From Gracilaria vermiculophylla (taxonomy: Eukaryota; Rhodophyta; Florideophyceae; Gracilariales; Gracilariaceae), in NCBI GenBank assembly GCA_019155205.2, contig JAHNZQ020000004.1:876628-940627 (forward strand): DNA of 64,000 nucleotides, in the 5' to 3' direction. The number at the start of each line of letters is the position of its first letter. Position 1 is the stretch's first letter. Below are positions 54,758 through 64,000 of the stretch, one piece after another. The notes beneath the pieces are model-generated. The model saw nothing but the letters and a program-made list of their open reading frames with translations. It made no database searches and was not told where the DNA came from. The position numbers and the translations under genes were made by a program.

Positions 54758-56544
54758 TCTCAATGAGCGCATTGTAGAGCATCCGTTTCAAAGCCACAGA
54801 AGCAGATCGTGAGTTGATTCAATAACAATTGAAAGGCTAAAATGCCAATCAGCGTCTTGCCGCTGCTTTTGCGAGCCAAATGTCACTGATGGGTGAATCC
54901 ATCCCTGACACGAGAGCTTTTAGATTTCATCTGTGATTGGCGATGGGCTGGGGAAAATGAATGTTCACGCATACACACGAATGGACCAGCTCCAGAGGGA
55001 TATGCGCACGTTCTACAATGCCTTTCACATTCAATGGGTTCTTTTCAGACGCATTTATCGATGATCATCTTCAGCGTTCCACCACGGGGAACGGAGACAT
55101 AATCGGTTAACCCGCCTGAAGCGGCGGTAGCATGCAGCACGAAGTATATCAGTTTGATGTTACGGAGCAAATGCAGAGCGCATTATTGTTGATGCAGCCA
55201 TGGTCATAGAGGAAGATGCATATCATGTAGGGATTAGTACTCCTTCATGAAAGTATGCTCCATCTCTGTCGCATACTAGCTGTTGATAGGGGCAGCAAGG
55301 CTTGTTCTTGAAGCCTGCCTGCCATTTACCCTTCATAAATCTAAATTAACCAAGTGGATGTGTTGAGAGGAATCAGACCCCAAAGAGAGCAGCTTCTGAA
55401 GCGCTCACCAAAAAGGTGAGTCTGACGTTGGTCGAGACGGTGTCGAAGTAATATGCACAACCCCGAAGGTGGGAAAACCGTAAACGTTCACCTGTTAGTG
55501 AGCGCTCTTGGGGTCTGTGCCGCATTCGACCGAAAATTTGGCGTACGGCATACAGAGTTGATCAATTATTTGCAGCATGCAGTGTTCACCAATTATTTGC
55601 GGCACTACACTCTGAACCGTCACAAAGCCGTGAATCATCCAAACTGAAAGTACTGATATTGGATTCGTGCCGTGGGGCGATTGCAAGGTATGTGTACTCA
55701 TAGCGGGAATAATTGCTGATTGGCGAGGGTCATGAGCGCTGGAAAGTGGGTGTTTGCGTTTTTGGCGAACGGGATCACTCACCACGAACGTTGCAGGAAA
55801 AGATAAGCGGGTGGGGAGCGCCAGGGCGCGAGAAAAGATTAAGCTTGCGAGTGCCGAACAGCGGGCACCACTGAGTGAAAGTGCAGTCAACGTGGAACAC
55901 AGCCCAAAGGCAAACCATACCTGAAGAGTTCTGAAGGACGACTACACGGTCCCCACTCGTGAAACTGGGCAAAAGCGGTGAAGGGCATAGCGACCATGAT
56001 AGACCTCGCGCACGGCGCATGTGTGGATGCACGCGTGAGCGTGGACGCACGCGTGGATGCACACGGAGATGCACGCAAGCACGCGACAACAACAGTGTGC
56101 GAAGCGGTCACATACAGAATGGAGAGGTGGAAAGATTGGAAAGACACCGCATTTCAGTTATTCTTTCTCTTTCTCTCTGAGTTTGTATCTTTCACCCACT
56201 GGGTGAGTTTAAAAGGATAGAAGATTGTATTATGGCAATCTACTGTGCTGAAGCGGCAACCCCGATGGCGCCGCAGCTGTTGTCCTTAACGACCGCACAT
56301 TGAACCGACTCAAGTAGATCCGTTTGAGCATTTTCCCTGACGAATGTGCTTTAACTGCCGTTACCCTCAAGACTTTAAAATAAACAGAGCACATTGATAA
56401 ACTTTCAAATAACACCTGTCTGACGAGCAGTGGCTTGCCTGTTTTGACTGAGCACTCCTGGAGACCAACTCAGAAACCTGGATCCTGCGCAGTGTGCAAC
56501 GATCACACGTTCTCCTACCTTCATCCCTCATCTTCATCATCATC
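54758..56544. other. Intergenic region with minor repeats
   Basis: No convincing gene. A short direct repeat CAATTATTTGC(A/G)GCA is at about 55561-55608. Imperfect GTGGATGCACGC-like units repeat at 56020-56085. Short frames on both strands lack domains. Confidence 0.5.
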
Positions 56545-56571
56545 ATGCTCGTCATGACCTATACACAATGA
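56545..56571 (+). promoter_or_regulatory. Possible upstream ORF overlapping the QC start
   Basis: An ATG at 56545 opens an 8-codon frame ending in TGA at 56569-56571. That stop overlaps the main ATG at 56568 as ATGA, an arrangement compatible with termination-reinitiation. It depends on the transcript starting upstream of 56545. Confidence 0.4.
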
Positions 56572-57719
56572 CGTTCATCCATGTCGCGCTCAAATTTCCT
56601 TCTTCCCCTGCATCCCTGACCAACCACGCCCTCCGGCCGGCAATCATGAGACGGAGGAAGCACGTCAAACCGCCCTTCGCCAGAAGCACAACCTCTGCCA
56701 GGCAACACAATTTTCTATCTCGAATTCAGACAAATTGTGGAAGCGTATTCTTGCTCGGAATCATCTGTTTCATATCTGCTGCCGTGTACGTCTTTCAATC
56801 GCAACGCGTAATGAGCAAACTCAAATCTTCCACCCGCCACTTTTCTCGCGTGCACTCTTTAAGCAATCCTTCCACCTCCTTCTCGGCCCCGCCCAAGCAT
56901 GGAATGGCTCCAGTTTTCCATGCCAGGGTAGTGAAGCAATTTGATCATGATCTTAATGCGTTTACCCAAGGCTTGGTATGCTTTGGTGGCCAAATGTACG
57001 AATCTACGGGCATGTACGGTGCTTCCAGCCTCCGCAAAGTTGATGTTGCCACGGGCAAGCTTCTCGATCTCCATCAGTTGGAACCCAATGATTTTGGGGA
57101 AGGCTTAGCCGTTGTCGGGAAAGACGGCTCTCTGCTAATGCAAGCTTTATGGAAGGTGGGCAGGGGGTACGTTTATGATAGAAACACACTCCATCGCCTG
57201 TTTGCCTTTTCGTTTGCAGGTGATGCATGGGGGCTGGCTACTCTCCCTGAAAATCGTAATCAAGTATACATGAGTGATGGTACATCAGCCATTAGAGTTT
57301 TCCATCTGGACGGAAGCTCGTTTAGCTTAAAGCGCACGTTCACTGTGTTCGATGGACCCAAAAAAGTCGGTCTGCTCAACGAATTGGAGTTTGTTGGAAA
57401 AGAATTATGGGCAAACGTTTGGATGTCCGATTTCATTGCTCGGATAGATCCCGAAAAAGGCCAAGTCAACAGTTGGATTGACCTCAGGGGACTTCTTCGT
57501 GAGAGCGCCGTACCTAAAGGCCACACTATTGATGTCCTCAACGGAATTGCCTTCGACGACGCCTCGTCTTCCGTGTATGTCACCGGCAAATATTGGCCCA
57601 AACTCTTCTCAATTGATATCAGCGGCGACTACGTTGCGGACAATATTACGGATGTCACAAACGCTTTTTTTCTGAATCCGGAGCAAGTAGAGTACGTTCA
57701 TAAACACGTGATTGTATGA
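56568..57719 (+). CDS. Glutaminyl-peptide cyclotransferase (plant/bacterial beta-propeller type)
   Basis: QC converts N-terminal glutamine of peptides to pyroglutamate. The 383-residue protein has a basic N-terminus, a membrane anchor at about 62-82 (VFLLGIICFISAAVYVF) and a lumenal catalytic domain, suggesting a type II Golgi/ER protein. The five-bladed propeller signatures of the papaya-type family are clear: FTQGLVCFGGQMYESTGMYG, SSLRKVDVATGK, FGEGLAVV, GRGYVYDRNTL, DAWGLATL, YMSDGTSAIRV, LNELEFVGKELWANVW, VLNGIAFDD and VTGKYWPKLF. It is unrelated to the zinc-dependent animal QC. One uninterrupted exon. It is convergent with the coproporphyrinogen oxidase gene. Confidence 0.93.
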   Translation: MTFIHVALKFPSSPASLTNHALRPAIMRRRKHVKPPFARSTTSARQHNFLSRIQTNCGSVFLLGIICFISAAVYVFQSQRVMSKLKSSTRHFSRVHSLSNPSTSFSAPPKHGMAPVFHARVVKQFDHDLNAFTQGLVCFGGQMYESTGMYGASSLRKVDVATGKLLDLHQLEPNDFGEGLAVVGKDGSLLMQALWKVGRGYVYDRNTLHRLFAFSFAGDAWGLATLPENRNQVYMSDGTSAIRVFHLDGSSFSLKRTFTVFDGPKKVGLLNELEFVGKELWANVWMSDFIARIDPEKGQVNSWIDLRGLLRESAVPKGHTIDVLNGIAFDDASSSVYVTGKYWPKLFSIDISGDYVADNITDVTNAFFLNPEQVEYVHKHVIV

Positions 57720-58209
57720 GGGAAACTCGATTTGCTGTTCCGTCTCCACCTCAGTGGGGTTCCGTCAATGTGTTCTCAACCATAACGCAGCCCGTCAAAT
57801 GGGTGTTTTCATCAAAGCGGGCTCGGTCTATACAAGGAGTTCGTCCATTGTTCGTACATGCCAATGCAATGAAACGAGCCCCACTCTGACTAACTTCACG
57901 GAATTAATTTTCCTGAAGTCTTCACACATTCACAAGTGATGATATATGAACGTGGCTTTCACGCGTGAGAAACATGCAAAGACATCATTTGAGCTTCACG
58001 TGGGGATAAACAAGGTGCTGCCGCCTATCGTCTCGCTTCGAGTGATTAGAATTAGCCCCTTGGCTTTGCTCGGCGTCCCTTGAATGCAGGAAGGAAAACT
58101 TGACCACTTTGCAGAAACTCTGAGAAGGCGACAGAAAACAATTCACCCGAACACCACTTTCTTTAAAATGTATTGGTATTACGGCTAAAGTATTATCAAA
58201 TTGAAACTT
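57720..58209. other. Convergent 3' intergenic region
   Basis: Contains the two 3' UTRs. No open frame or repeat of note. Confidence 0.5.
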
Positions 58210-59352
58210 CTAAACCCAATCTTTTGGATTCTTCATAAACTCCAAACTTTGGGCCTCCCATGATCCCGGCTCTGGCTTATGATCGTATTCCCATCGCGCC
58301 GTCAGCGGAAGAGACATGAGGATACTCTCGATTCGACCACCAGTCTTCAATCCGAAAACTGTGCCTCGGTCATAGACCAGATTGTATTCGACATATCTGG
58401 CTCTTCGAAGTTGCTGCCATTTTTTTTGTTCCTCTGTATATTCCGAGTCCTTTCGGGATTCCACTATCGGTAAATAAGCCTTGCAAACCTGAGATGCACA
58501 ATCCTCGCTAAACTTGAATATTTCGCCAGCATCTCTGTCATTGAGGTCATCAAAGAATATACCTCCGAGACCTCTACGCTCCCCTCGATGTTTGATTAGA
58601 AAGTAGTCATCACACCATTTTTTAAACTTTGGGTAGTATTCCGGGTCATGACGGTCACAACAGGACTTCAGCGTAGAATGGAAATGCTTGACGTCTTCTT
58701 CAAAAACATAGGAAGGCGTAAGATCTGTGCCGCCGCCAAACCACCATAGCCCCCGATCGGTTTCAAAGTATCTATAATTGAAGTGCATTGTGGGAGCCAT
58801 TGGATTCCATGGATGCATGACAGATGAGACTCCAGCGGCAAAGAATGGCACTGGCTCACCAGGCTTATAACCGACATCCCGGGTGACTCCTCTCGCGCTA
58901 GCGGCAGCTACAGCTTCAGGCGGCATAGTGCCATACACGACCGATACATTGACACCTGCCTTCTCAAACACATTTCCGTTCTGCATTACGCGTGAGATTC
59001 CACCGCCGCCATTTTCTCGAATCCATGAATCCTCGTGGAACTTGCTGCCATCCAGTGCTTCGACTTGGGCGCATATGTCATCCTGAGCAGTTCTAATCAT
59101 CTTTTCGAACCGTGATCTCATTGATTCGTCCCCGTGACTTTCATCCGATCGAACAAGTGTTTCGGGCTTCTCCGCGACAGGAACATGATCGGTGAAACTT
59201 GGACCAGCAGACATGCGGGGAGGAGATGGAAGAACCGGCGAAAAGCGTTGACGAGCAATGGAAAAATTCGCTCTTCTCTTACAGTGTTGGCCTTGAAAAG
59301 CAGAGGGCAACAGGAAAACTGTCGTCACCGGGATGAAGGCATAATCAGACAT
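58210..59352 (-). CDS. CPOX: Oxygen-dependent coproporphyrinogen III oxidase, plastid-targeted
   Basis: CPOX (HemF type) oxidatively decarboxylates coproporphyrinogen III to protoporphyrinogen IX in heme and chlorophyll synthesis. The 380-residue precursor has a transit peptide of about 45-60 residues that starts [18 protein letters not shown], with the Phe motif of red-algal plastid targeting. The mature part holds all family blocks: [90 protein letters not shown] and [18 protein letters not shown]. It ends [12 protein letters not shown]. Uninterrupted, intact, and probably active as a homodimer in the stroma. Confidence 0.96.
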   Translation of the reverse strand: MSDYAFIPVTTVFLLPSAFQGQHCKRRANFSIARQRFSPVLPSPPRMSAGPSFTDHVPVAEKPETLVRSDESHGDESMRSRFEKMIRTAQDDICAQVEALDGSKFHEDSWIRENGGGGISRVMQNGNVFEKAGVNVSVVYGTMPPEAVAAASARGVTRDVGYKPGEPVPFFAAGVSSVMHPWNPMAPTMHFNYRYFETDRGLWWFGGGTDLTPSYVFEEDVKHFHSTLKSCCDRHDPEYYPKFKKWCDDYFLIKHRGERRGLGGIFFDDLNDRDAGEIFKFSEDCASQVCKAYLPIVESRKDSEYTEEQKKWQQLRRARYVEYNLVYDRGTVFGLKTGGRIESILMSLPLTARWEYDHKPEPGSWEAQSLEFMKNPKDWV

Positions 59353-59904
59353 GCTTTGGACGTCTTTCCGGGGAAGAATGGTGACGGTTGATGAAGAAGT
59401 ATCTTCGCCGAAAAGGCAAGGATGCTATTATTGTTCGCTCCCCAACCTGCTTAACGAATGAACACGAGCGCCTTCTGTTGAGATTGTCGCGCTGTTGAAC
59501 GGGAGGGTGAGGTGCAAGCTACATGAAGCGGAGTATCGTAGTTCTTGATCCTACTCAATCTGATCTCATTTGTGCCCCAGTCCTGTGCCCCTGTAGTGCG
59601 ATTGGCAATATGCCAGATTTTACGGTATAACAAAATACGCCAGGATATTTCGAGAAGCGCTCTTTGGTGCTGTAAGACTGCAGAAGCCTTTCGCGGGAGG
59701 TTTTACGACGAAAAGCGCTAAAGTAAATAACTGATTGTAAAGATGCTTGAAAATAGGAAAACGTTTAAAGGGGTCAGGGCCAAAGCAACGGAGCTTCGAA
59801 GTTCTTCCAGCGAAACATACTGTTCCGAAGGTGTAACCACATGTTCGCTACCGTATGCGCACTTGCCTTAAAGTCGTGCGAACCGTGATAGAGCGACCAC
59901 AGGC
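59353..59904. other. Intergenic, 5' of CPOX and 3' of RPB11
   Basis: Holds the promoter of CPOX and the 3' UTR of RPB11. No gene or repeat was recognised. Confidence 0.5.
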
Positions 59905-60328
59905 CTACTGTTTACGTTTTGCCAACTCGGTCAGGCGCGAGATTTCCGAAGATAAGTCCATGAGTGCGACACGAACAGCTTCAGGTGGCAGGTACTTGCC
60001 AGCCCTTGTAGTGCTGGACGTTTGAACCCTCAGCTCTATGTGATGGTCCAGGGGATGTGGATGTTTGTAACCGACGAACACCACGTCTGGATCCCGCAAT
60101 AATTGCATTCGCAGTAAGTTGGCGAGCGTGTGATCTTCTCGTTCAAGTCTGAAAACCCCGCAGTTTTCAATTTTAGTGTCGGCCGTGTAGGTGACTCTGT
60201 TGAAAACGAAACAAACGTTAGCATTCGCGCAGTAAAACCTTCTTCGCGAGAGCACTGTGTACATGAACGAACTTTTCGACCCCTTCCGGTAGGACCCATG
60301 ATTCAAAATGTTCGGGTGCGTTCGTCAT
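59905..60328 (-). CDS. RPB11: RNA polymerase II subunit RPB11
   Basis: RPB11 pairs with RPB3 to form the alpha-like assembly platform of Pol II in the nucleus. Exons on the minus strand are 60328-60273 (MTNAPEHFESWVLPEGVEK) and 60196-59905, giving 115 residues, close to the family norm of 117-120. The 76-nt intron has a GTTCGT donor and a CAACAG acceptor, and the joined text reads VTYTADTKIENCGVFRLERE without a break. Conserved blocks are REDHTLANLLRMQLL, VVFVGYKHPHPLDH and ELRVQT; the C-terminal helix ends in ELAKRKQ. AC19 (Pol I/III) is the alternative, but the NAPE start and length favour RPB11. Confidence 0.92.
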
Positions 60329-60668
60329 CCTGATGTGCGAAAGGGTGCAACTGCAACCGCTGCTTGTACTTGATTCGCAAGCTGACTGTGCAGCGTTCTC
60401 CTATTATAAGAGACAAAAAGACTTCTTCGGCTGAGTACAATTTCTTTTCCCTGAAAGCAGCTCGCCGAACGACAAAAACTGCTTCCTGGTTTCCTTCCTG
60501 GGTGGTGAAATGCAATGGAAAACAATTAAGTCAATGAAGGCGTCGGTCAAATTTTGCGTTACAGACTTTTGTATATTTTCCTTGATGGCAGCGTGTCCGC
60601 CTTGTGCAGTTTTTGCGCAAATACATGAAAAGAATTCAAATTTGTGAAAATGGATTTACTTTAGGGAA
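60329..60668. promoter_or_regulatory. Divergent promoter region of RPB11 and CHMP7-like genes
   Basis: 340 bp lie between two outward-pointing starts. AT-rich segments lie near 60500-60660. No specific element was identified, and shared regulation is inferred from spacing only. Confidence 0.35.
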
Positions 60669-62453
60669 ATGGCTGTTGCGCTCTTCTCCTGCGACTGCTG
60701 GACGTCTCTACTAGCGGTCGCTACCATCGCACTTCACCACACCATCTTCGCTCGCCGTCTTACACGGCCACATCTAACCAGGCACGAGCTTCTCACTCTT
60801 TGGAGCTTATTTCGCCAACTTTTACAAGAGAAAAGCTCTCCATCAGCCAGTGACTATAGTCTGCGCAGGTCAAATTCATTCTCTGTTGTAATGGTTACGG
60901 CAGACTCATGGAGCGTTACCAGCCTGCCGTCTTTCAAGACAAGAAGTGCAGAAGAAATTGACGTTCTCTGGTCAGCGGATTTGCCGTCATACAGAGACGA
61001 GAATCCAGTATGTTTCTAATTGTTGTTCGGTACAGTGGTATTTATTGATTTGCTTCGATGAAGTACTAACTGTAACTTTTCGCCATCTTAACAGGGGTTA
61101 TGGGATGCGATGATCGGCTTCTTTGAAGATGCTGTAGTTTCTTCTTGCAGTCGTCCTGGGAAGCTCGTCGTCACTCCAGTACGTAAGCCAAGGTCCAGAT
61201 ATGGCCGTCTAAATTAATCTGAAATGATTTGAAGCCGAAAACTAACCTTAGGTTCCAAACTGTTTAATGTTATATTTATTCGCTGATGATAGAGGGAGCT
61301 ATTGAAACAACTGAAGCACAAAGGAAGAGAACCTTCTTCAGGACTGCGCATCATGCGTGAACTTTTTCAAAGGGGAGATATCATTAGCGCAAGCACGCTA
61401 AAGCCGCCGTCTAAGCAGTCTACAAGCCAATCAGGATATACATTGAGTTCGCTTAAGCAATCAATAGGCAGCTATTTTTGGGGTTCGAAAAAGTCGGACG
61501 CACCTGGTCTTGATGACCCAATTGTTCCAGTGGCAGCGCTCAAAGCCGCCGCTGCTCGCCTTTCTACTTACTCTGAAGGTCCAATGGCTTCAACTGAAAT
61601 TCATACGGTTAAGAGCTTAGCATCTGCAGTGACAGAGCGCAACACACGGGATGCGGAAGCTATAATATCATATCTCGTGTCTAGAAACGAAGCAGTACCT
61701 TTATATACTGAACCGTCTGCGGAACATCCCGAGCCCGTGCTAGGTGTAAAGTTTGGAAAGCAAAAAGTTAATCCGAGCGACAAAGGAGTCTTAAGAACCA
61801 AGGCGGCACTTGAGCAAATGGAGCAACAATCGTCGCATTTGGAGAGAGCCATTGCAAAGGAAATAGAAGCGGCAACGTTGGCGGCAAAGAGTGGGAAGAA
61901 GGCAGAAGCTCTTGTTCGGCTGAGAAAGAAGAAAGTATTGGAAGCGAAGCTCACAGGAGCTCGTTCTGCTGCCACAAAGCTTTCCGATGTATTACTAGCC
62001 GTCGATGAAGCGGAGTCGAACAAAGAAGCAGTTTTAGCCCTAGAAACAGGAATGGAATCACTTAAGCTAGTTAACCAGAATGGTGTGACTGCAAACAGAG
62101 TGGATACTGTTGCGTCAGATTTCAAGGAATTAATGGAAGATCAGACAGATGTTCGACTGGCCCTCGAGCAACTCTCACGGGAGTCTGCAGCAGATGATGC
62201 CGTCTTAGAAGAAGAGCTCGAACAACTTATATCCGGAGAAAAGCCAGGTGAAGCAGATGTCAATAAACTGTCCAAGAAGACGTTGGCTGATGAAGCAGAG
62301 GAAGAATTGGCGCAACTCTTGGCGCAGCTTCCTGCTCCCAGCAGTGAAGCTGTTCCGGACCCACACAAAGTGCCTGTGGCTGGTGGTTCTGCTGCGGGAG
62401 AAGCTCAGAAAAGTCAAGACGCGCAGGTTGAAGCAAACATCCCCGAATCGTAA
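60669..62453 (+). CDS. CHMP7: CHMP7-like ESCRT-III protein
   Basis: CHMP7 recruits ESCRT-III to the nuclear envelope and ER. Exons are 60669-61007, 61095-61178 and 61293-62453, all junctions in phase 0, giving 527 residues. The introns are 87 and 114 nt with GTATGT and GTACGT donors. The N-terminal half (about 1-190) should be the paired winged-helix region; the DLPSYRDENP then GLWDAMIGFFEDAV junction matches the W...m.fW part of CHMP7. The Snf7 domain follows from about residue 285: KTKAALEQMEQQSSHLERAI-like coil, KKAEALVRLRKKKVLEAKL, then a long acidic helix region with LEEELEQLISGE resembling the family's C-terminal regulatory helix. The tail is Pro/Ala-rich. The stop codon lies inside a GTAAGT sequence, so a further exon is possible. 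Confidence 0.8.
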
Positions 62454-63306
62454 GTGCCTGATCAAGAAGTGCAGCCTTTTTTTTAATGTATTTTTGCTTT
62501 CGAGCTATATAACTTCTTATTCAGCCGTTCTCGTGGTAAAGTAGCATGCCAGCATCCGAAAAAGAAAGTGGAGGCCGATCGCTACTTCTCACACGTACTG
62601 ATTGGGCGAGGACGACGAATTGCTATTTTGCGTGCTTGTATATGTTATGCTCGGCGCTAGTACATGTCACAAGCTGGGGACGAAACCGAAGATGACATCT
62701 GAGGCTGTGATTCATAAGGTCCCATGCAACTTCGATGAGCGAGTTGAATTGAATTGTTGAAGTTCTGCGGACTGCCGTTTTAGGGATGTGAACGTGTCTG
62801 AACTCGGTTTGATATCCTTCTCACCTAAAAATTAGCTGCCAACACGGTTCGATTGTATTGTCTAGTCTAGGGCTACAAGGTTGCCACACAGTGTACGTCT
62901 ATAAATTTCTTTCTCGCGAGCCCGTAACGAAACAGAACGTCGAATGTGTTTTACAGACAAGTGAGGAAGTTTTCTATATCTAATGCAGACGGTCCGTTGG
63001 TACGACACTATCTGTAGCGCAGCAGTGCAGTTGCGGCGATGGAGTAGCGGTCCTACGTTAAGTACCATTTAAGGTTTGGGGACTGGCGAGGTGTTGCGGT
63101 TAGTGGACTGTACTGTTAAACTAATTATTAAAAAATGGAAAGCAGCCAGGTAGGAGTTACAGAGATGCATCGGGTTAGACTCCTATTGGACTCGGGAACT
63201 TCGCGTGTTAATCTGTTTGTCGCAAGTGAGCTGTTACAGGTCAGCAGAATATGCATGAAGTTTGCAGCGAAGAGCCTTTGTTCATTCTGCACATGCTTCG
63301 TTATTA
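62454..63306. other. Intergenic region
   Basis: No clear gene. A short plus-strand frame from 63135 runs to 63350 and might contain a first exon of the next gene, but I could not find splice sites that agree in phase. Confidence 0.45.
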
Positions 63307-64000
63307 ATGCCACGCACTCAAGCTTCAAGTCTGCATTGGAACATCTTTAGGGGTTTTGATCGACTTGTGCTCCACATCTCTGAAGTTTTGGACAAGCGAC
63401 TGAGCCACATCACCATGGGTTCTGAGCAGAATTTGCCGATGATTGTTGAATGCGTGCCAAGTAGCGAGAAGACTTTGCGCGCCTCGCTGAATGTTTCTTT
63501 ATCCGAGTTCATGAATGACATTCCTCGTGCAGCGTACACCACATTTGTATCTGTCCATGGTGCATGCATTCCGCAACTCGATTTCCACGTTGATCGAATC
63601 ATGAAGGGTATTTCAAACCTGTGCCCGAATACCGTCATTCCTTGTAGATCTTTGGTCATGAAACTACTGTGTTCCATCGTCGATGACGCTTTTATCTTCC
63701 ATTCGCAGGTTGGATTTGAACTGCAGTTTGTCAGCGCTTTGAGTGAAGGGGATGACGGTGTCATTACGCTTCGCGTTCATATCTCACGTATCAAATCATT
63801 TGATCAAAACACCAAACCTGTGGTTGTTGAATGCAGGGGGAAACCACGTCGTGATCCACAGATAAAGAATTCTGCGTGGTACCTTGAAAGGAAACCGCTC
63901 CAATTAATGCGTTCAGAAGAGGCGCATGAAACTATTCTTGTAGGCAGGGATTCAGAAGGGAAGATGACTCTTCTTGAAGGGCTTGTGTCAAACCTGTTTG
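63307..64000 (+). CDS. Class IV aminotransferase-like protein, 5' part (runs off the window)
   Basis: PLP fold-type IV family (branched-chain and D-amino-acid aminotransferases, ADC lyase). The open frame continues to the end of the window (231 codons here). Recognisable pieces are DIPRAAYTTFVSVHG (family: gaytt.r...g), then LDFHVDRIMKGISNL (family: l..Hl.Rl..s), and at the window's edge ETILVGRDSEGKMTLLEGLVSNLF (family: E.ll...g.vlEg..sNlF). This is closest in pattern to the plant class IV aminotransferase-like proteins annotated as D-amino-acid aminotransferase-like. The PLP-lysine should lie in the W...K stretch WYLERKPLQLMRSEE or nearby. The ATG at 63307 is only the first in frame; an upstream exon is possible. 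The 3' part is missing. Confidence 0.68.
   Translation, partial: MPRTQASSLHWNIFRGFDRLVLHISEVLDKRLSHITMGSEQNLPMIVECVPSSEKTLRASLNVSLSEFMNDIPRAAYTTFVSVHGACIPQLDFHVDRIMKGISNLCPNTVIPCRSLVMKLLCSIVDDAFIFHSQVGFELQFVSALSEGDDGVITLRVHISRIKSFDQNTKPVVVECRGKPRRDPQIKNSAWYLERKPLQLMRSEEAHETILVGRDSEGKMTLLEGLVSNLF

Overview
The window is eukaryotic nuclear DNA with about 26 recognisable protein genes and one tRNA gene. It most likely comes from a red alga or a close relative. Genes are compact, and the introns I could place by reading frame are few and short (about 60 to 135 nt, GT-AG). Two products expected in plastids, a RimM-type factor and coproporphyrinogen III oxidase, begin with a Phe-containing AFI..P motif close to the initiator Met. 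Phenylalanine near the start of the transit peptide is a known habit of red algae and glaucophytes. A secreted hedgehog-type Hint protein also fits red algae. The species cannot be fixed from the sequence alone.

Layout. 1-2.7 kb: no convincing gene. 2.7-7.2 kb: a CAMK-type kinase (+) and a secreted protein ending in a Hint domain (-). 9.0-14.1 kb: organellar bL25 (+), ribosomal uL22/RPL17 (-), tRNA-splicing endonuclease subunit SEN54 (+), RAD6-type E2 (-), tRNA-Gly. 16.9-20.3 kb: RimM-like (+), YIPF5-like Golgi protein (-; the two coding ends overlap by 34 nt), proteasome subunit beta-5 (+). 20.3-25.1 kb: AT-rich gap with short palindromes. 25.1-37.7 kb: Slo/BK-like K+ channel (+), divergent enolase homologue (-), SUT/SLC45-like sugar transporter (+), two-part glycosyltransferase (+).

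39.9-50.3 kb: a very GC-rich island (one 60-nt line counted by hand is 85% GC, against 32% in a line of the AT-rich gap). It begins with 2.7 kb of non-coding simple-sequence DNA. It then carries an MLO-like membrane protein with an array of R-x-S-L-E motifs, an SGF11-type zinc-finger protein, an unrecognised gene, RPL15 and the 5' part of RBM22/SLT11. These are ordinary host genes, so the island is a compositional domain rather than a recognisable foreign insert. The change back to normal composition happens inside the RBM22 coding sequence.

51.6-64 kb: an unrecognised multi-pass membrane protein (-), a telobox single-Myb protein (+), glutaminyl-peptide cyclotransferase (+), coproporphyrinogen III oxidase (-), RNA polymerase subunit RPB11 (-), CHMP7-like ESCRT-III protein (+), and the 5' part of a class IV aminotransferase-like gene running off the end (+).

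The genes are mostly unrelated housekeeping functions: translation, RNA processing, ubiquitin-proteasome, membrane traffic, plastid tetrapyrrole synthesis and transport. They do not form one pathway. Divergent pairs that may share promoters are RPL15/RBM22 and RPB11/CHMP7. Coordinates of spliced genes span all exons; exon limits are given in the evidence.
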